A DNA stretch of 64,000 nucleotides from Microbacterium caowuchunii (GTDB lineage Bacteria; Actinomycetota; Actinomycetes; Actinomycetales; Microbacteriaceae), in the NCBI RefSeq assembly GCF_008727755.1, contig NZ_CP044231.1:1674001-1738000 (forward strand). Direction: 5' to 3'. A model generated the notes under the pieces. The model was not told the origin of the DNA. It made no database searches and saw nothing but the letters and a program-made list of their open reading frames with translations. The translations under genes and the position numbers were made by a program. Within the stretch, counting starts at the first letter, position 1, and each line of letters starts with the position of its first letter. Positions 9,340-18,297 of this stretch are shown here, one piece after another.

Positions 9340-9345
9340 ATTATA
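9340..9345 (-). promoter_or_regulatory. Consensus -10 element for yajC-secDF, overlapping the ruvB stop codon
   Basis: On the minus strand the sequence TATAAT is a perfect -10 hexamer whose TAA is the ruvB stop codon. Transcription would start near 9333, giving a leader of about 70 bases before yajC. A -35 would lie inside the ruvB coding sequence, where no TTGACA-like element is obvious. Confidence 0.5.
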
Positions 9346-10369
9346 GGTCATTCAGGGGGAGCGCCCCGGTCGGATGCGGCACTCCCAGGTGGGCGTAGGC
9401 CTCGGGCGTCGCGATGCGCCCGCGCGGGGTGCGTCCCATGAAGCCGATCCGGACAAGGTAGGGCTCCACGACGGACTCGATCGTGTCCGCCTCCTCCCCC
9501 ACTGCCACGGAGAGCGTGCCGAGTCCCACCGGACCTCCGCGGAAGCGGCGGATCAGCACGTCCAGCACCGCGCGGTCGAGCCGGTCGAGTCCGATCCGGT
9601 CCACGTCGTACAGCTCGAGCGCGGCATCCACCGCGGCCAGGTCCCCCGCCGTCTGATCGGCGTGCACCAGGAGATAGTCGCGCACCCGGCGCAGGAGACG
9701 GTTGGCGATGCGGGGCGTTCCCCGGGAGCGCCGCGAGATCTCGTCGCGGGCGGGTCCCGGCAGCCCGACGCCAATCATCAGGGCGGACCGCGCGATCACG
9801 CGCTCCAGCTCCTCCGGTTCGTAGTACTCGAGGTGGGCGGTGAAGCCGAACCTGTCCCGCAGCGGGTTCGGCAGCAGACCCGAGCGCGTCGTCGCGCCCA
9901 CCAGCGTGAACGGCGCGAGATCCAGCGGGATGCTGGTCGCCCCCGCGCCCTTGCCCACCATGATGTCGATCCGGAAGTCCTCCATGGCGAGGTACAGCAT
10001 CTCCTCGGCAGAGCGCGCCATCCGGTGGATCTCGTCGATGAAGAGCACCTCGCCGGGGGTGAGCGAGGACAGGAGTGCGGCGAGGTCACCGGCGTGCTGG
10101 ATCGCGGGTCCGCTCGAGATGCGCAGGGCGCGGCCGCTCTCGTGCGCCACGATCATCGCCAGTGTCGTCTTGCCGAGACCGGGAGGACCGGAGAGGAGGA
10201 TGTGGTCCGGCGGACGCTGCTGGATCCGTGCGGCGTCGAGGAGCAGCTGGAGCTGGGCGCGCACCTTCTGCTGACCGACGAACTCGGCCAGCGAGGTGGG
10301 CCGGAGCGCGCCTTCGATCGCGAGCTCGGAATCGTCCGCGGGCGTCCCCGCGTCGCGCAGGTCATCCAT
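9341..10369 (-). CDS. ruvB: Holliday junction branch migration helicase RuvB
   Basis: AAA+ motor that with RuvA drives branch migration of Holliday junctions. The 342-residue protein shows [12 protein letters not shown] at the N-terminus and Walker [11 protein letters not shown]. Walker B ([10 protein letters not shown]), sensor 1 GATTRSGLL and the C-terminal winged-helix [10 protein letters not shown] follow. The start is ATG 10369, which overlaps the ruvA stop by 8 bases (ATGGATGA). An upstream in-frame start would reach far into ruvA. It is part of the ruvC-ruvA-ruvB run. Confidence 0.97.
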   Translation of the reverse strand: MDDLRDAGTPADDSELAIEGALRPTSLAEFVGQQKVRAQLQLLLDAARIQQRPPDHILLSGPPGLGKTTLAMIVAHESGRALRISSGPAIQHAGDLAALLSSLTPGEVLFIDEIHRMARSAEEMLYLAMEDFRIDIMVGKGAGATSIPLDLAPFTLVGATTRSGLLPNPLRDRFGFTAHLEYYEPEELERVIARSALMIGVGLPGPARDEISRRSRGTPRIANRLLRRVRDYLLVHADQTAGDLAAVDAALELYDVDRIGLDRLDRAVLDVLIRRFRGGPVGLGTLSVAVGEEADTIESVVEPYLVRIGFMGRTPRGRIATPEAYAHLGVPHPTGALPLNDL

Positions 10370-10979
10370 GGAGCGCCTCCGCCCGAGCCGGGCCGAGTTC
10401 GGCGAGGGCACGGCGGAGCAGGACGGCGACGGTGCGTTCGTCCTGGCCGGCCCCGCTCACGACCTCGGCCGCGGTCTCGAGCGCGACGCGCTCGGACCAG
10501 CCGAGACCCACGAGGGCCTGCGCCACCTGCGCGGACAGATCGGGGGTCGCAGTGCCCCCCGGACGAGACGCAGCGGTCGGCGGCGCGAGCTTCCCGGCGA
10601 GCTGCACGACGATGAGCTTGGCGGTCTTCGGCCCGATGCCGGAGACCTTCCGGAACGGCGCGTCGGCCTCGTCGGCGACGGCCTGGGCGATCTGGTCGAT
10701 GCTCATCTCGGCGAGAACGCCGAGTGCGGACTTCGGGCCGACACCGGAGACCGCGATCAGACTCCCGAAGACGGCGAGCTCCTCCCGGGTCGGGAACCCG
10801 ACGAGGGACATGGCGTCCTCGCGCACCAGCAGGTGCGTGTGCAGCATCAGTTCGTCACCGAGGTGGGCGCCCCGGCTCACGTCCGGCGTCACCGAGACGG
10901 CGTAGCCGACTCCCCCGACCTCGATCACGACGGAGTCAGGGCCGAGGTGGACGACGGTGCCGCGAAGCGATGCGATCAT
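10362..10979 (-). CDS. ruvA: Holliday junction DNA-binding protein RuvA
   Basis: Tetrameric Holliday junction-binding subunit of RuvAB. The 205-residue protein begins MIASLRGTV with the N-terminal OB fold. Two helix-hairpin-helix motifs follow ([16 protein letters not shown] and [15 protein letters not shown]). The C-terminal domain III ([22 protein letters not shown]) contacts RuvB. Length is normal for the family. It lies 45 bases downstream of ruvC and is translationally coupled to ruvB. Confidence 0.97.
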   Translation of the reverse strand: MIASLRGTVVHLGPDSVVIEVGGVGYAVSVTPDVSRGAHLGDELMLHTHLLVREDAMSLVGFPTREELAVFGSLIAVSGVGPKSALGVLAEMSIDQIAQAVADEADAPFRKVSGIGPKTAKLIVVQLAGKLAPPTAASRPGGTATPDLSAQVAQALVGLGWSERVALETAAEVVSGAGQDERTVAVLLRRALAELGPARAEALHG

Positions 10980-11024
10980 GCCCTCAACCCTAATCGGGTT
11001 CGGAGGTATGTTCGATCGACACGC

Positions 11025-11594
11025 TCAACGTCGCGTGCTCCGCTCGGCGTTGCGCCACGCCCGCTGCGCCGGCGTCATCTCGTCGGCCTCTCCCCCGAGC
11101 GCGGGCTGCGGCCCCCCGCGCCAGGCATGGCACAGGGCCAGAGCGAGGGCGTCCGCCGCATCCGCCGGCTGCGGCAGCGCATCGAGCCGGAGGACGCGGG
11201 CCACCATGGTCTGCACCTGCAGCTTCTCGGCCGAGCCGTAGCCGGTGATGGCGGCCTTGACCTCGCTGGGCGTGTGGGTGGCAGCCGGGATGCCGTTCTC
11301 GGCCGCGATCAGGAGAGCGACGCCGCTGGCCTGTGCGGTGCCCATCACGGTGCTCAGGTTCTGCTGGGCGAAGACGCGCTCGACCGCGATGGCGGCGGGG
11401 CCGAATTCGCGGACGACCTCGCGCAGTCCCTCGGCGATGATGAGCAGCCGCTCCGAGGCCGGGAGATCGGCGGCCGAGCGTACGACACCGACGTGGACGA
11501 TCCGCGCGCTCCGGTCGCGCGCGACGTCGACGACGCCGACTCCGCAGCGGGTCAGCCCGGGGTCGACGCCCATCACGCGCAGCACGGGAGACAT
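11025..11594 (-). CDS. ruvC: Crossover junction endodeoxyribonuclease RuvC
   Basis: Resolves Holliday junctions. From ATG 11594 the 189-residue protein has VMGVDPGLTRCGVG with the first catalytic Asp near residue 11 and AIAVERVFAQQN with the catalytic Glu. PSEVKAAITGYGSAEK and the closing DAADALALALCHA acidic residues complete the RNase H-like site. The last 30 residues are a variable basic tail. A start 9 codons upstream is possible but adds residues not seen in the family. The gene follows yebC by 54 bases in the yebC-ruvCAB cluster. Confidence 0.95.
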   Translation of the reverse strand: MSPVLRVMGVDPGLTRCGVGVVDVARDRSARIVHVGVVRSAADLPASERLLIIAEGLREVVREFGPAAIAVERVFAQQNLSTVMGTAQASGVALLIAAENGIPAATHTPSEVKAAITGYGSAEKLQVQTMVARVLRLDALPQPADAADALALALCHAWRGGPQPALGGEADEMTPAQRAWRNAERSTRR

Positions 11595-11648
11595 CCCGTC
11601 CAGGCTACGTGCGCCGTCCATCCCGACCGCGCAGACGCGCGGAGTGGC

Positions 11649-12407
11649 TCACTCGTCGGCTTCGAGTTCCGCCTGCACCTCGGGCGTCAGATCGAAGTTG
11701 CTGAAGACGTTCTGCACGTCGTCGCTGTCCTCGAGCGCGTCGATGATCCGGAACACCTTCCGAGCGGTGTCCGCGTCGATCTCCACCTTCAGGTTGGGCA
11801 CGAACTCCACATCGGCCGACTCGTAGTCGAGACCGGCATCCTGCAGGGCGCTGCGCACCGCGACGAGGTCGGAGGCCTCGGTGATGACCTCGTATCCCTG
11901 CGCGTGCGGCTCGATCTCTTCCGCGCCGGCCTCGAGGGCGGCCATCATGACGTCGTCCTCGCTCGCGCTCTCGCCCGACACCACGATGACGCCCTTGCGG
12001 GTGAAGTTGTAGGCGACGCTCCCCGGATCGGCCAGCGTCGCACCGTTGCGGCTCAGCGCGGTGCGCACCTCCGCGGCGGCACGGTTCTTGTTGTCGGTCA
12101 GACACTCGACCATGAGTGCCACGCCGTTGGGCCCGTAGGCCTCGTACATGATCGACGTGTACTCGACGGCTTCCCCGCCGATGCCCGCGCCGCGCTTGAT
12201 GGCGCGGTCGATGTTGTCGTTGGGCACCGAGGTCTTCTTGGCCTTCTGCACCGCGTCGAACAGGGTCGGGTTGCCGGCCATGTCGGCGCCGCCCATCTTC
12301 GCGGCGACCTCGATGTTCTTGATCAGCTTCGCGAAGGACTTCGCGCGGCGCGCATCGATCACGGCCTTCTTGTGCTTGGTGGTGGCCCACTTGGAATGAC
12401 CGGACAT
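11649..12407 (-). CDS. yebC: YebC/PmpR family regulatory protein (TACO1-like)
   Basis: Conserved protein described as a DNA-binding regulator in some bacteria and linked to translation in others. The 252-residue protein starts [15 protein letters not shown], the family hallmark, and contains [21 protein letters not shown] and [16 protein letters not shown]. Length is standard. ATG 12407 follows GAGGAGG with eight bases between; a GTG two codons earlier overlaps that site and is rejected. It is the first gene of the yebC-ruvCAB group, with a candidate -10 at 12438-12443. Confidence 0.95.
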   Translation of the reverse strand: MSGHSKWATTKHKKAVIDARRAKSFAKLIKNIEVAAKMGGADMAGNPTLFDAVQKAKKTSVPNDNIDRAIKRGAGIGGEAVEYTSIMYEAYGPNGVALMVECLTDNKNRAAAEVRTALSRNGATLADPGSVAYNFTRKGVIVVSGESASEDDVMMAALEAGAEEIEPHAQGYEVITEASDLVAVRSALQDAGLDYESADVEFVPNLKVEIDADTARKVFRIIDALEDSDDVQNVFSNFDLTPEVQAELEADE

Positions 12408-12437
12408 CGGCACTGCCTCCTCGATTGATCGCGGTTC

Positions 12438-12443
12438 AGTTTA
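12438..12443 (-). promoter_or_regulatory. Candidate -10 element for yebC
   Basis: Minus-strand TAAACT about 31 bases upstream of the yebC ATG, in the divergent gap with the decarboxylase gene. The predicted leader is about 24 bases. Confidence 0.45.
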
Positions 12444-12507
12444 TGTGAGAGCACGCACCGCGCGTGATGCGGTTGTCGTGCCCCCTTCCCGGTGGGACAC
12501 TCATGCC

Positions 12508-13884
12508 ATGGATGAGCGCTCCCGTGCGCTCGATGCCGCGCACCGAGCCGCGTCCAGGTTCCTCGATTCGCTCGCCGACCGGCCGGTCTGGCCCAGCGCC
12601 TCGCTGGACGAGATGACGGAGGTGTTCGGGGGTCCGCTGCCGGCTTCCGGCGAGGATGCCGCGGAACTGGTGCTGCGCATGGCCGCGGATGCCGAGCCCG
12701 GACTCGTGGCGATCCCCGGCGGCAGGTTCTTCGGTTACGTCATCGGGGGGACGCTGCCCGCAGCCCTCGCCGCGGACTGGCTCGTCTCCGCCTGGGATCA
12801 GAACGCCGGCTCCAGCAGCATGACGACGGCAGCCGTCGCCCTCGAGCGCGTGGCGGGTCGATGGATCCTCGATCTCCTGCATCTGCCGGAGACCGCATCG
12901 GTGGGCTTCGTGACGGGCGCGCAGATGTCCAACTTCGTCTGCCTGGCCGTCGCCCGGCGTGCGCTGCTGGAGCGACGCGGCTGGGACCTCAACCGGCAGG
13001 GCACGTCCGGTGCGCCGCCGATCACCGTCGTGGTGGGCGCCGACCGCCACGGCTCGGTGGATCGCGCCGCCCGCTTCCTCGGGATCGGCAGCGACGAGAT
13101 CGTCGCGGTCGCCTCGGACGAGGAGGGACGGATGCGGCCGGAGTCGCTGGCGGGGGTGCTGGCGGGCGTCGAGCGCGGGCTCGCCGTGGTGTGCCTGCAG
13201 GCCGGCGAGGTGCATTCCGGGGCGTTCGATCCGTTCGCCGAGCTGATCCCGCTCGCCCGCGAACACGGTGCCTGGGTCCACGTCGACGGCGCCTTCGGCC
13301 TGTGGGCGGCCGCATCCGACCGCCTACGCCATCTGGTGGCAGGGGCGGAGGGAGCCGACTCCTGGACGACGGACGCGCACAAGACGCTCAACGTGCCCTA
13401 CGACTGCGGCATGGCCATCGTGCGGCGGCCGGAGGACTCGGTGGCCATGTTCCGCACCGGCGGGGACTACCTGATGTACTCCACGGACGACCCGTGGGAC
13501 CGCGGGCCCGAGCTCTCCCGCCGGGCGCGCGGTGTCCCGGTGTGGGCGGCGCTGCGGAGCCTGGGACGCAGCGGGACCGCCGAACTGGTGGAGCGACTGC
13601 ACACCCACGCGCAGGCGATGGCGGCGGGCCTCCGCCGGATCCCCGGGGTGAGCGTCATCGGGGAGGTGCCGTACACGCAGCTGATGTTCCGCCTCGAGGA
13701 CGATGAAGCGACGCGGGAACTCGGCCGGGCCGTGCTCGCCGACGGCACGGCCGCACTGACCGGCGCCGAATGGCGGGGGCGCGCGGTGCTGCGCTGCTCG
13801 ATGTCGTCGTGGGCCACCGACCAGGACGACATCGAGCGCACGCTCGCCGCGATCACGCGTCTCGTGCGCGCGATCCTCGGCTGA
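12508..13884 (+). CDS. Pyridoxal-phosphate-dependent group II decarboxylase family protein
   Basis: A fold-type I PLP enzyme of 458 residues related to aromatic-L-amino-acid and glutamate decarboxylases. Visible features are PGGRFFGYVIGG near residue 70, the VHVDGAFGLWAA motif (PLP-binding Asp), and TTDAHKTLNVPYDCG, whose Lys should form the Schiff base. The substrate cannot be read from sequence; the enzyme could be a decarboxylase or a related lyase. The start is ATG 12508, which gives the usual N-terminus; an ATG 21 codons upstream is unsupported. It lies directly before the vitamin B6 genes on the opposite strand, whose product is its cofactor, though linkage may be incidental. Confidence 0.85.
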   Translation: MDERSRALDAAHRAASRFLDSLADRPVWPSASLDEMTEVFGGPLPASGEDAAELVLRMAADAEPGLVAIPGGRFFGYVIGGTLPAALAADWLVSAWDQNAGSSSMTTAAVALERVAGRWILDLLHLPETASVGFVTGAQMSNFVCLAVARRALLERRGWDLNRQGTSGAPPITVVVGADRHGSVDRAARFLGIGSDEIVAVASDEEGRMRPESLAGVLAGVERGLAVVCLQAGEVHSGAFDPFAELIPLAREHGAWVHVDGAFGLWAAASDRLRHLVAGAEGADSWTTDAHKTLNVPYDCGMAIVRRPEDSVAMFRTGGDYLMYSTDDPWDRGPELSRRARGVPVWAALRSLGRSGTAELVERLHTHAQAMAAGLRRIPGVSVIGEVPYTQLMFRLEDDEATRELGRAVLADGTAALTGAEWRGRAVLRCSMSSWATDQDDIERTLAAITRLVRAILG

Positions 13885-13897
13885 GCACCGCACCGGG

Positions 13898-14491
13898 TCA
13901 CGCGGCCCGCACGCTCTCCAGGAACAGCTCGTGGAAGCGGTGCTCCCCGGTGATCTCCGGGTGGAAGGCGGTGCCGAGCAGCGCGCCCTGCCGGACGGCG
14001 ACGATGCCGCCGTCCGGCAGCACGGCGAGGGGCTCGACCGTCTCACCCGCGTCGATCACCAGCGGGGCACGGATGAAGGCAGCGTGCACGGGCGGGTCGC
14101 CGAAGAGCGGCACATCGAGCTCCGCCTCGAATGAGTCGACCTGCGTGCCGAAGGCGTTCCGGCGCACCGTCACGTCCAGCCCTCCGAGGGTCTGCTGTCC
14201 CTCGATGCCGTCGGTGATCCGGTCCGCGAGCAGGATGAGGCCCGCGCAGGTGCCGTAGACCGGCATGCCCGCGGCGATCGCCTCCCGCAGCGGCTGCCTC
14301 ATCCCGAACGCGCGGGCGAGCTTGTCGATGACGCTCGACTCGCCACCGGGCAGGACGAGCCCGTGCACGTCGCGCAGCTCCTCGGGCCTGCGGACAGGTA
14401 CGACGTCCGCGCCGAGGCGGCCGAGCACCCGGACGTGCTCGCGGACGTCGCCCTGGAGGGCCAGGACGCCGACGCGCGCGCGGGCGGCCAT
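13898..14491 (-). CDS. pdxT: Pyridoxal 5'-phosphate synthase glutaminase subunit PdxT
   Basis: Hydrolyses glutamine and channels ammonia to PdxS for PLP synthesis. The 197-residue class I amidotransferase shows VGVLALQGDVREH at the N-terminus and LPGGESSVIDKLAR. The nucleophile Cys is in VYGTCAGLILLA (about residue 79), and the His-Glu pair is in AFHPEITGEHRFH, so the triad is intact. It follows pdxS with a 3-base gap and forms the pdxS-pdxT operon on the minus strand, facing the MocR regulator. Confidence 0.97.
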   Translation of the reverse strand: MAARARVGVLALQGDVREHVRVLGRLGADVVPVRRPEELRDVHGLVLPGGESSVIDKLARAFGMRQPLREAIAAGMPVYGTCAGLILLADRITDGIEGQQTLGGLDVTVRRNAFGTQVDSFEAELDVPLFGDPPVHAAFIRAPLVIDAGETVEPLAVLPDGGIVAVRQGALLGTAFHPEITGEHRFHELFLESVRAA

Positions 14492-14494
14492 CGC

Positions 14495-15379
14495 CTACCA
14501 GCCGCGCTCGGCGAGCCGGTGCGGAGCGGGCAGATCGGACACGTTGATACCGACCATCGCTTCGCCCAGGCCACGGGAGACGTCCGCGATGACCTTCGCA
14601 TCGTCGAAGAACGTGGTGGCCTTGACGATCGCCGCGGCACGTTCCGCCGGGTTGCCCGACTTGAAGATGCCGGAGCCGACGAACACGCCGTCCGCACCCA
14701 TCTGCATCATCATCGCGGCATCCGCGGGGGTCGCGACGCCGCCGGCGACGAACAGCACGACCGGCAGAGTGCCGGTCTCCGCGATCTCGGCGACGAGGTC
14801 GTAGGGCGCCTGCAGCTCCTTCGCCGCGACGTACAGCTCGTCCTTGGTCATCGAGCGGAGCTGGTTGATCTCGCCGGTGATCCTGCGGATGTGCTTGGTG
14901 GCCTCGGAGACGTCGCCCGTGCCGGCCTCGCCCTTGGAGCGGATCATCGCCGCGCCCTCGTTGATGCGGCGCAACGCCTCGCCGAGGTTCGTCGCGCCGC
15001 AGACGAAGGGCACGGTGAAGTTCCACTTGTCGATGTGGTTGACGTAGTCGGCGGGCGAGAGCACCTCGGACTCGTCGATGTAGTCGACGCCGAGCTCCTG
15101 CAGCACCTGCGCCTCGACGAAGTGCCCGATGCGCGCCTTCGCCATGACCGGGATGGAGACGGCCTCGATGATGCCGTCGATCATGTCCGGGTCGCTCATC
15201 CGGGAGACCCCGCCCTGCGCCCGGATGTCTGCGGGCACCCGCTCGAGGGCCATCACGGCGACCGCTCCCGCATCCTCCGCGATTCGAGCCTGCTCGACGG
15301 TGACGACGTCCATGATCACGCCGCCCTTGAGCATCTCGGCGAGGCCGCGCTTGACGCGCCCGGTTCCGGTGGAAGACAT
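14495..15379 (-). CDS. pdxS: Pyridoxal 5'-phosphate synthase synthase subunit PdxS
   Basis: Condenses ribose 5-phosphate, glyceraldehyde 3-phosphate and ammonia to PLP; a TIM-barrel that assembles as a dodecamer. The 294-residue protein contains [31 protein letters not shown] and [15 protein letters not shown], which hold the two catalytic lysines. ATG 15379 is preceded by GAGAGGAA at good spacing; an in-frame open stretch upstream crosses the regulatory gap and is not coding. The first gene of pdxST, divergent from the MocR regulator across 116 bases. Confidence 0.97.
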   Translation of the reverse strand: MSSTGTGRVKRGLAEMLKGGVIMDVVTVEQARIAEDAGAVAVMALERVPADIRAQGGVSRMSDPDMIDGIIEAVSIPVMAKARIGHFVEAQVLQELGVDYIDESEVLSPADYVNHIDKWNFTVPFVCGATNLGEALRRINEGAAMIRSKGEAGTGDVSEATKHIRRITGEINQLRSMTKDELYVAAKELQAPYDLVAEIAETGTLPVVLFVAGGVATPADAAMMMQMGADGVFVGSGIFKSGNPAERAAAIVKATTFFDDAKVIADVSRGLGEAMVGINVSDLPAPHRLAERGW

Positions 15380-15391
15380 GGTGGTTCCTCT

Positions 15392-15406
15392 CGTTGGGCG
15401 CCAACG
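15392..15406. promoter_or_regulatory. Inverted repeat in the pdxS/pdxR intergenic region (candidate operator 1)
   Basis: CGTTGG-GCG-CCAACG, a perfect 6-3-6 inverted repeat 13 bases upstream of the pdxS start. MocR-type regulators of PLP synthesis typically bind the gap between their gene and pdxST, so this is a candidate site. It could also be a 5' UTR hairpin. Confidence 0.45.
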
Positions 15407-15421
15407 CGCACGATCGTCAGA

Positions 15422-15436
15422 CAATGCGAGGCATTG
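15422..15436. promoter_or_regulatory. Second inverted repeat in the pdxS/pdxR intergenic region (candidate operator 2)
   Basis: CAATGC-GAG-GCATTG, a perfect 6-3-6 inverted repeat 30 bases (centre to centre) from the first one, with the same arm and spacer geometry. The two could form a pair on the same helix face, roughly three turns apart. Confidence 0.45.
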
Positions 15437-15468
15437 GCCTAGGACAAAACGTAGCACGTACTGCGCCG

Positions 15469-15474
15469 TAGACT
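15469..15474 (+). promoter_or_regulatory. Candidate -10 element for the MocR regulator
   Basis: TAGACT 22 bases upstream of ATG 15496, with a predicted start near 15481 just before the GGAGG site at 15483-15487. No clear -35 is present, which fits a promoter needing an activator or a weak autoregulated promoter. Confidence 0.45.
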
Positions 15475-15495
15475 CGGCTGCCGGAGGACCCCCCA

Positions 15496-16836
15496 ATGGA
15501 CACCCACATCACGGGCCGCACGGCGGCGGACATCGCCGACAGCGTGCGCTCCCTGCTCGAGCGCGGGGTGCTCGAACCCGGCGACGCCCTGCCCCCGGTG
15601 CGCACCCTCGCCGATCGGCTCGGCGTGAACCGGAACACGGCGGTCGCCGCGTACCGCCAGCTCACCCAGGCCGGGATCGCCGTCAGCCGCGGTCGCGCCG
15701 GTACCCGCATCGTCGACCGCGCCCCCGTGCCCCAGGAGGGCTTCGCCGCGGGCAGCGTGCTCCGCGACATCGGCACCGGCAACCCCGACGCAGCCCTCAT
15801 CCCGGACCCGTCCCGCGCGCTCGCGGACGTCGTCGGCAGACCGGTGCTCTACGGAGAGCCTGTGATCGACCGCGAGCTGGAGCAGTGGGCCCTCGAGTGG
15901 TTGGGGGCGGACCTCGCTCCACGCGACATCCGCGTCACCGTGACCAGCGGCGCGGTCGACGCCGTGGAGCGTCTGCTCGCACAGGCACTGACCCGGGACG
16001 ACGCCGTGGCGCTGGAGAACCCGTGCTTCCTCTCCGCGATCCACACGGTGCGGCTGGGCGGCTACCGCGCGGTCCCCGTGCCCGTGGACGAACAGGGCAT
16101 GACGCCCGCCGGGCTGCGGGCGGCCCTGCACGACGGTGTCCGCGCCGTCGTCTGCACACCGCGGGCGCAGAACCCGACGGGAGCCAGCCTCACCGCGGAA
16201 CGGGCGGCGGAGCTCCGGGCGGTGCTCGCCGACCACCCCTACGTGCTCGTGATCGAGGACGACCACTTCTCGATGCTGTCCCACGCACCCGCCCAGTCCC
16301 TGATCGGAGCGCACCACCGGCGCTGGGCGCTGGTGCGATCGGTCTCGAAATTCCTCGGTCCCGACATGTGCCTCGCCGTGACCGCGACCGATCCGTACAC
16401 CGCGGATCGCCTCGCCATGCGGCTCAGCCCCGGCACCACCTGGGTCAGTCATCTGCTGCAGCGGCTCGCGTTCTCGTTGATCACGGATCCCGAGGTGCGC
16501 GAGGGGATCACCCTGGCCGGCGCGCACTACGCGGAGCGCAACGACTCGTTCGCGGCGCGCCTGCGCGCACATGGCCTGCCGTGCACGCCCGGTGACGGGC
16601 TGAACGTCTGGCTCGCCCTCCCCGCCCCGGCACGCGCGGTTGCCGAGCAGCTCATGCGCCGGGGGTGGCTTCCCCGCACCGGCGAGGAGTTCGCGGTGGA
16701 CGGGGGCCCCGGGTCCGCGCACCTCCGACTCACGGTCCACGAACTCGACGACACCGACGCGGAACGGCTCGCCGCCGACATCGCCGAGGCCGTGCGCGCG
16801 GTGTCCCGTTCCGGAAGTGGGATGATCGACCGGTGA
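15496..16836 (+). CDS. pdxR: MocR-family (GntR/aminotransferase) regulator of PLP synthesis, PdxR-like
   Basis: A 446-residue fusion of an N-terminal winged helix-turn-helix (residues 1-75, with [19 protein letters not shown]) and a fold-type I aminotransferase-like domain. PLP contacts are visible: [17 protein letters not shown] (Asp) and [10 protein letters not shown] (Lys). In known PdxR proteins such as that of Corynebacterium glutamicum, PLP bound here controls pdxST. Position supports the same role: it diverges from pdxST and its stop overlaps the pyridoxal kinase gene by four bases. GGAGG lies eight bases before the ATG. Confidence 0.9.
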   Translation: MDTHITGRTAADIADSVRSLLERGVLEPGDALPPVRTLADRLGVNRNTAVAAYRQLTQAGIAVSRGRAGTRIVDRAPVPQEGFAAGSVLRDIGTGNPDAALIPDPSRALADVVGRPVLYGEPVIDRELEQWALEWLGADLAPRDIRVTVTSGAVDAVERLLAQALTRDDAVALENPCFLSAIHTVRLGGYRAVPVPVDEQGMTPAGLRAALHDGVRAVVCTPRAQNPTGASLTAERAAELRAVLADHPYVLVIEDDHFSMLSHAPAQSLIGAHHRRWALVRSVSKFLGPDMCLAVTATDPYTADRLAMRLSPGTTWVSHLLQRLAFSLITDPEVREGITLAGAHYAERNDSFAARLRAHGLPCTPGDGLNVWLALPAPARAVAEQLMRRGWLPRTGEEFAVDGGPGSAHLRLTVHELDDTDAERLAADIAEAVRAVSRSGSGMIDR

Positions 16837-17684
16837 AGATCCTCTCGATCCAGTCGGCCGTCGCCTACGGCCACGTCGGCAACTCCGCGGCCGTGTTCCC
16901 GCTCCAGCGCATCGGTGTCGAGGTCCTGCCGGTGTACACCGTGAACTTCTCCAACCACACCGGCTACGGGTCGTGGCGCGGTCCGCTGATCGCCCCCGAG
17001 GACGTCGCAGCCGTGCTGACCGGCATCGAGGAACGCGGCGTGTTCGGCGAGATCGACGTCGTGCTCTCCGGCTATCAGGGCGGCGAGGGCATCGGCGACG
17101 TCATCATCGACGCCGTCGCCCGCGTCAAGGCGGCAAACCCGGACGCGATCTACGCATGCGACCCGGTCATGGGCAACGCGAAGTCCGGCTGCTTCGTGGC
17201 GCCCAGCATCCCGGTCCTCCTGCGGGAGCGCGTGGTGCCGGTGGCGGACATCATCACGCCCAACCAGTTCGAGCTGGGGTTCCTCACCGGTACCGAGCCG
17301 ACGACGATCGCCTCGACGCTGGCCTCGGCCGACGCCGCCCGCGCGATGGGACCGCGCACCGTGCTCGTCACGAGCGTGGAGCGCCCGGACCGCGAAGAGG
17401 GCACGATCGAGATGATGGTCGTGGACGACCACGGCGCCTGGGTCGTGCAGACCCCGCTGCTCCCGATGAAGGCGAACGGCTCCGGCGACGTCACCGCCGC
17501 GCTGTTCACCGCGCACTACCGCCGGACCGGCGATGCGGCGGATGCCCTCGCCCGCACCACGTCGAGCGTGTACGACCTGCTCGAGCGGACGCACTCGTCC
17601 GGACAGCGCGAGCTGCAGCTCGTCGAGTCGCAGGAGTCCTACGCCCACCCGAGGATGCAGTTCCCGGTGCGCCAGGTCCGCTGA
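16833..17684 (+). CDS. pdxY: Pyridoxal kinase PdxY
   Basis: Ribokinase-family salvage enzyme that phosphorylates pyridoxal. The 283-residue protein begins [19 protein letters not shown], the PdxK/PdxY signature. It carries LSGYQG, CDPVMGNAKSGCFV, ITPNQFELG and the anion-hole motif KANGSGDVTAALF with the catalytic Asp. The GTG start at 16833 overlaps the regulator stop (GTGA), so PdxR and the salvage kinase are probably co-translated while de novo synthesis (pdxST) is read in the other direction. Confidence 0.95.
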   Translation: MKILSIQSAVAYGHVGNSAAVFPLQRIGVEVLPVYTVNFSNHTGYGSWRGPLIAPEDVAAVLTGIEERGVFGEIDVVLSGYQGGEGIGDVIIDAVARVKAANPDAIYACDPVMGNAKSGCFVAPSIPVLLRERVVPVADIITPNQFELGFLTGTEPTTIASTLASADAARAMGPRTVLVTSVERPDREEGTIEMMVVDDHGAWVVQTPLLPMKANGSGDVTAALFTAHYRRTGDAADALARTTSSVYDLLERTHSSGQRELQLVESQESYAHPRMQFPVRQVR

Positions 17685-17739
17685 CCTCACCGCCGCCGCC
17701 CGCCCCAGCGGCACGCGCCCCGCGCGCCAAGGGGTGGGG

Positions 17740-18297
17740 TCAGCGCGGCCAGGCGTCCGCCACCGCGGTGCGCACGTCTCCCAGCAGCTGCGGGATGGCC
17801 TTCGTCCGGGCGATGATCGGGAAGAAGTTCGCGTCCGTGGCCCACCGCGGCACGATGTGCTGGTGGAGGTGCCCGGCGACGCCCGCCCCGGCCACGGCGC
17901 CCTGGTTCATCCCGATGTTGAAGCCGTCACAGCGCGCGACGGTACGCAGCACCCGCATCGCGGTCTGCGTCAGCGCGCCGATCTCGGCGACCTCCTCGGG
18001 GGTCGCTTCGTCGTAGGTCGGGATGTGGCGGTACGGGCACACGAGCAGGTGCCCCGAGTTGTACGGGAACAGGTTCAGCAGCACGTACGCGTGGGTGCCG
18101 CGGTGCACGATCAGCGCGTCCTCATCGGACTTGGCGGGCGCTGCGCAGAACGGGCACTCCTCGACCAGGGGCTCGGGCCCCGCCTGGATGTACGCCATCC
18201 GGTGCGGCGTCCACAGCCGCTGGAACTGGTCCGGCACGCCCGGGAGCTCGGATGCGGCGATCAGCGCCGCATCCGAGTCCTCGGGGCGTTCGGTCAC
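17740..18297 (-). CDS. HIT domain protein
   Basis: Histidine-triad nucleotide hydrolase/transferase family, 185 residues. The triad is in [11 protein letters not shown] (HxHxH form). An N-terminal zinc-binding pair is suggested by ECPFCAAP, and [18 protein letters not shown] is the conserved strand before the active site. The GTG start overlaps the thrS stop by four bases. A HIT gene directly after thrS is conserved across actinobacteria, but its substrate is not known; AP4A-type adenylyltransferase is the usual annotation. Confidence 0.9.
   Translation of the reverse strand: MTERPEDSDAALIAASELPGVPDQFQRLWTPHRMAYIQAGPEPLVEECPFCAAPAKSDEDALIVHRGTHAYVLLNLFPYNSGHLLVCPYRHIPTYDEATPEEVAEIGALTQTAMRVLRTVARCDGFNIGMNQGAVAGAGVAGHLHQHIVPRWATDANFFPIIARTKAIPQLLGDVRTAVADAWPR

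Noticed and set aside
12436..13391. Minus-strand open frames under the decarboxylase
   Set aside because: Shadows of the PLP enzyme; no ribosome-binding site, Arg/Pro/Ser-rich composition.
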